Assembly (NCBI GenBank): GCA_944332815.1
Contig: CALVKQ010000006.1
Span: 46,995-110,994 of the forward strand
Source of the DNA: an uncultured Clostridia bacterium
Lineage (GTDB): Bacteria; Bacillota; Clostridia; Christensenellales; CAG-917
Length of the DNA: 64,000 nucleotides
Direction: 5' to 3'
The position numbers and the translations under genes were made by a program. The notes under the pieces were generated by a model, which worked only from the letters and a program-made list of their open reading frames with translations, did not search any database and was not told the DNA's origin. Shown one piece after another: positions 61,291 to 64,000 of this stretch. Numbering within the stretch: position 1 is the stretch's first letter; every line of letters begins with the position of its first letter.

Positions 61291-61989
61291 ATGGCGATAG
61301 AAAGTCTGTTCTTGCTGCTCAAAAATCTGGTGCTTTTTTCCTCTTTCGTTTCCGACAAAAGCTCTTTTCCGAAGCCGCTTTCCAAGGAAAAGGAGCTGGA
61401 ATACGTCTTGAAGGTGGAGGAAGGGGACAGAGAGGCAAAAGAGATACTCATAAAACACAATCTGCGTCTTGTTGCGCATATAGCCAAAAAATACGCGAAC
61501 TACGGCGACAACGACGAGCTCATTTCCGTGGGGTCGATAGGACTCATCAAGGCGGTGGAGAGCTTCCGCCACACCAAAGGGACCCAACTTGCGACTTACG
61601 CTTCGCGCTGCATAGAAAACGAGATCCTGATGACGATGCGCACCTCTAAAAAGCACCGCTCCAACGTATCCCTCAACGAGCCTGTGGGCGTGGATCGCGA
61701 CGGCAACGAACTGACCATAATGGATATGCTTGCCGACCAAGGTTCCGTCATCGACGACGTGGAGAGCAATATGCTCATGGAGCGGCTCATGGAACTCACC
61801 TCGAAGTGTCTGAACGAGAGGGAATACGCGATAGTGCGCCTGCGTTACGGTCTGGGCGGCGCGCCGCAGCTCACACAGCGCGAAGTGGCGGCGCGTTTCG
61901 GCATCTCCCGTTCCTACGTATCGAGGATAGAAAAGGGGGCGCTGGAAAAGATAAAACACGCGGTGCAGGCGGAGGAATTGTTCTTCTGA
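61291..61989 (+). CDS. sigK: Sporulation sigma factor SigK (pro-form, uninterrupted)
   Basis: A 232-residue late mother-cell sigma factor. The hydrophobic pro-sequence (MAIESLFLLLKNLVLFSSFVSDKSSFPKPLS) is followed by EEGDREAKEILIKHNLRLVAHIAKKYANYGDNDELISVGSIGLIKAVESFRHTKGTQLATYASRCIENEILM and region 4 LTQREVAARFGISRSYVSRIEKGAL. It is continuous, so no skin-type prophage interrupts it. CGGAGGGTGT precedes the ATG. The ~200 bp upstream hold no further gene. The pro-sequence requires SpoIVFB-type processing. Confidence 0.95.
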   Translation: MAIESLFLLLKNLVLFSSFVSDKSSFPKPLSKEKELEYVLKVEEGDREAKEILIKHNLRLVAHIAKKYANYGDNDELISVGSIGLIKAVESFRHTKGTQLATYASRCIENEILMTMRTSKKHRSNVSLNEPVGVDRDGNELTIMDMLADQGSVIDDVESNMLMERLMELTSKCLNEREYAIVRLRYGLGGAPQLTQREVAARFGISRSYVSRIEKGALEKIKHAVQAEELFF

Positions 61990-62029
61990 GCCGTCGGACA
62001 TACTCTATATGCGTATAATATATTTTTAT

Positions 62030-62068
62030 AAAATGTCCGTTGACAGACGGGCATTTTGGCTATATAAT
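62030..62068 (+). promoter_or_regulatory. Sigma-A promoter with inverted repeat over the -35
   Basis: TTGACA (62040-62045), a 17-nt spacer and TATAAT (62063-62068). AAAATGTCCGT and ACGGGCATTTT (62030-62057) form an inverted repeat whose loop contains the -35, resembling either an operator or the sigK terminator. Confidence 0.8.
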
Positions 62069-62111
62069 GCACAAGGTCGCGCAGACGAGAGGCGCGCACA
62101 CGGAGGCAGGC

Positions 62112-63569
62112 ATGAAGAAATACGACATTTGCATAGTGGGAGCAGGTCCGGCAGGGATATTCACGGCGATAGAACTCTTGCGTCACGGCAGCGACAAAAA
62201 GATGATAATCGTCGAGAAAGGGCAGCCCGTTGAAAAACGCAAATGTCCGAAGGTCTACGGAGGTCCTTGCCGCAACTGCAAGCCGTATTGCCACATCACC
62301 ACGGGGTTTTCGGGAGCGGGCGCGTTTTCGGACGGCAAACTTTCCCTTTCTTACGAAGTGGGCGGCGAACTTCCCGAGCTCATAGGGCATGATTTTGCGC
62401 AGGAACTCATCGATTACACCGACGGGATATATCTCGAATTCGGAGCGGACGAGCACATAGAGGGACTCGGCAACGAGGATAAGGTCAAGGAGATACGCCG
62501 CAAAGCCATCAAAGCAGGGCTCAAACTGGTGGATTGCCCCATACGTCATATGGGGACGGAAAAGGCGCAGGGCATCTATCTTGCCATCGAGAATTATTTG
62601 CGCGAAGGCGGCGTGGAAATGGTGTTCGGCGCGCAGTGCAACAACATAATTTTGGAAGATAACGTCTGCAAGGGCGTGGTCATCGAAGACGCCAAGAACG
62701 GCGCGCGCGAGATATATGCGGACAAGACCATAATCGCCACCGGACGCCGCGGAGCGGACTGGCTGGAAAAGATGTGTTCGGTGCATAACATCGCTCACGC
62801 CCCCGGCGTGGTGGATATCGGCGTCAGGGTAGAGGTGCGCAACGAGATAATGGAAGAGGTCAACAGCGTGCTTTACGAGTCCAAGCTGATAGGCTATCCG
62901 GCTCCCTTCAAGAACAAGGTGCGCATCTTCTGTCAGAACCCCGGCGGTTTCGTGTCGCAGGAGAATTACGACAACGACCTCGCGGTCGTCAACGGGCACA
63001 GTTATAAGGAACTCAAAAGCGAGAATACCAACCTCGCGATACTTTGCTCGCACTCCTTCAACCAGCCCTTCAATCAGCCCATCGAGTACGCGCAGAAGGT
63101 GGGCGAACTCACCAATATGCTCGGTGCAGGCAAGATCCTGGTGCAGCGTTACGGCGATATCCTGGCAGGCAAACGCACCTGGCAGAGAGAACTCGGGATG
63201 TCCAACGTACGTCCCACCCTCAAAGACGCGGTGGCAGGCGACATAACGGCAGCCATGCCTTACCGCGCCATGACCAACATCATAAATTTCATCCAGGCGG
63301 TGGACGAAGTGGTCCCGGGGTTTGCAGGCTACGAAACGCTGCTGTATTCCCCCGAGCTCAAATTTTACAGCAACAAGATAAAGATGGACGAGAACCTTAA
63401 CACCTCCATAGCAGGGCTCCACTGCCTCGGCGATAGCAGCGGATGGACGAGGGGGCTGATGATGGCGTCTGTCATGGGCGTGCTCATGGCGCGGTCGATA
63501 ATGAGAGGAGCGGCGAACAGCCCGATAACGCAAGTGGCGGATTACAGCGACGATAAGCGGAGGAGATAG
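62112..63569 (+). CDS. FAD-dependent dehydrogenase/oxidoreductase (HI0933/BFR-like 'FAD-dependent protein' family)
   Basis: A 485-residue flavoprotein. The N-terminal Rossmann motif is ICIVGAGPAGIFTAIELL, and a cysteine-rich segment is KCPKVYGGPCRNCKPYCHITTGFSGAGAFSDGKL. A second part has TIIATGRRGADWL, and a C-terminal FAD-binding CLGDSSGWTRGLMMASVMGVLMA. This resembles the large uncharacterised family of FAD-dependent dehydrogenases seen throughout Clostridia. Substrate unknown. ATG 62112 with GGAGGCAGGC is preferred over an upstream ATG within the promoter. A 44-bp stretch of its 3' end (63456-63499) is duplicated at 63680. Confidence 0.85.
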   Translation: MKKYDICIVGAGPAGIFTAIELLRHGSDKKMIIVEKGQPVEKRKCPKVYGGPCRNCKPYCHITTGFSGAGAFSDGKLSLSYEVGGELPELIGHDFAQELIDYTDGIYLEFGADEHIEGLGNEDKVKEIRRKAIKAGLKLVDCPIRHMGTEKAQGIYLAIENYLREGGVEMVFGAQCNNIILEDNVCKGVVIEDAKNGAREIYADKTIIATGRRGADWLEKMCSVHNIAHAPGVVDIGVRVEVRNEIMEEVNSVLYESKLIGYPAPFKNKVRIFCQNPGGFVSQENYDNDLAVVNGHSYKELKSENTNLAILCSHSFNQPFNQPIEYAQKVGELTNMLGAGKILVQRYGDILAGKRTWQRELGMSNVRPTLKDAVAGDITAAMPYRAMTNIINFIQAVDEVVPGFAGYETLLYSPELKFYSNKIKMDENLNTSIAGLHCLGDSSGWTRGLMMASVMGVLMARSIMRGAANSPITQVADYSDDKRRR

Positions 63570-63633
63570 CGCCGCACGACCGCAGACGCGTCGAAGCACC
63601 CGAAACGAAGTTTAATGAGCGGACATCCGCTTC

Positions 63634-63668
63634 TGCAAAACGGGGACGAAAGGGTCCCCGTTTTGCGT
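63634..63668 (+). terminator. Intrinsic terminator after the FAD-dependent gene
   Basis: GCAAAACGGGGAC, GAAAG loop, and GTCCCCGTTTTGC; the TTTT lies within the right arm. The stem is perfect. Confidence 0.85.
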
Positions 63669-63679
63669 GCGGAAACACG

Positions 63680-63723
63680 CTGATGCCGGCGTCTGTCATG
63701 GGCGTGCTCATGGCGCGGTCGAT
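63680..63723 (+). repeat. 44-bp duplicate of the FAD-dependent gene's 3' region
   Basis: Matches 63456-63499 at 42 of 44 positions (CTGATG..GGCGTCTGTCATGGGCG and onward to GCGGTCGAT). It stops exactly where the inverted-terminal element begins (the AT is shared). Confidence 0.85.
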
Positions 63724-64000
63724 GCCAGACAGGAATAATACGAACCAGCCTCGGAGCAATTCTTTTCGGCGCTTTTGCACAGTCGGAACTTGCCAATATG
63801 TATACTATTGGCGGCGTTTCGCCAGCGCAACATCATCCGAAAATCTCTTGCTCTGAGGTGCGAGCAGTTCCGCGCCAGCCGATTTTTGGCTGAGCAAGTC
63901 CGGGGTCCCCGAGTGAAAATCTGTGATTTTCAGTTGGGGTAAAAGTCGGCGCAGCTAATACCAGCCCGTATTAGCAAGGCGACTGACGCGGTTCAGGCGG
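63722..64000. mobile_element. Second copy of the inverted-terminal element, with nested hairpin, running off the window
   Basis: Starts with the intact 26-bp terminal repeat ATGCCAGACAGG...ACGAACCA and matches the reverse complement of 41192-41472 almost base for base. An extra ~45 bp GGGGTCCCC hairpin lies at 63898-63945. By comparison with the full copy, about 45 bp including the other terminal repeat should lie just beyond base 64000. Confidence 0.85.
63901..63945. repeat. GGGGTCCCC hairpin module nested in the inverted-terminal element
   Basis: CGGGGTCCCC, GAGTGAAAATC, GTGT-type loop, GATTTTCAG, TTGGGGTAAAAG; it closely matches 56375-56420. It is absent from the full element copy at 41192, so it is an insertion (or was lost there). 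Confidence 0.8.

Overview
The window is a gene-dense, roughly 55-60 % GC segment of the chromosome of an endospore-forming Firmicute of class Clostridia. The evidence is SpoIIGA, SigE, SigG and SigK beside a division/cell-wall (dcw) cluster, an FMN riboswitch, Clostridia-style gene neighbourhoods (nadD-yqeK-rsfS, tsaE-tsaB-rimI, hslVU), an NfnAB-type flavoprotein pair and meso-DAP peptidoglycan genes. The lineage (possibly an uncultured gut clostridium, e.g. Christensenellales-like) is inference only. Almost every gene is chromosomal housekeeping. No prophage, CRISPR array, transposase, rRNA or tRNA was recognised.

Layout. 1-7.0 kb: 3' end of topA, trmFO, hslV-hslU, hisS, an RseC-like membrane protein, trxA, glyA. 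7.2-13.7 kb: two small unknown genes, a cytosolic subtilase, a cysteine desulfurase facing a DUF3343 Se/S-carrier-like gene, nth, and an NfnA/NfnB-like pair. 13.8-18.1 kb: obg, a membrane protein, a NadD-YqeK fusion, rsfS, a small unknown. 18.1-24.1 kb: an FMN-riboswitch-controlled operon whose first gene is a RibU-TsaE fusion, followed by tsaB, rimI, an alpha/beta hydrolase, a membrane-anchored MurF-like ligase and ddl. 24.1-33.6 kb: icd, a membrane protein, a polysaccharide deacetylase, a double-OB SSB-like protein, a GH36 alpha-galactosidase, yggS-sepF-lspA-rluD and a small lipoprotein. 33.7-42.3 kb: rqcH diverging from tig-clpP-clpX-engB, a metallophosphoesterase and a cysteine-containing exported or coat-like unknown. 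42.6-55.9 kb: mraZ-rsmH-(ftsL-position gene)-pbp2/spoVD, murE-mraY-murD-ftsW-murA, ftsA-like-ftsZ. 57.6-63.6 kb: spoIIGA-sigE-sigG, ylmC, nrdR, sigK, and an FAD-dependent dehydrogenase.

The genes serve cell-wall synthesis and division (dcw, sepF, the separate murF/ddl pair, lspA, deacetylase), protein quality control (hslVU, clpXP, trigger factor, RqcH), tRNA/ribosome modification (trmFO, TsaE/TsaB, RimI, RluD, RsmH, RsfS, Obg, EngB), redox and sulfur chemistry, and the sporulation sigma cascade.

The unusual content lies between genes and in gene architecture. (i) At least five families of palindromic repeats are present: a 281-bp element with perfect 26-bp terminal inverted repeats (one full copy, one running off the window end, two fragments); a 45-bp GGGGTCCCC hairpin module nested inside two otherwise unrelated repeats; a 258-bp alternating A-B hairpin array after ftsZ; a ~60-bp element with co-varying arms (four copies, one supplying the 3' end of nth); and a perfect 33-bp GGGGACGG-type inverted repeat. 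(ii) Four genes (nth, nadD-yqeK, rqcH and the metallophosphoesterase) have a sigma-A -10 box exactly 6 nt before the ATG and no Shine-Dalgarno, implying leaderless mRNAs with fixed geometry. (iii) Notable proteins are RibU-TsaE under an FMN riboswitch, NadD-YqeK, a membrane-anchored MurF, a divergent FtsA, and a non-canonical protein in the ftsL slot.
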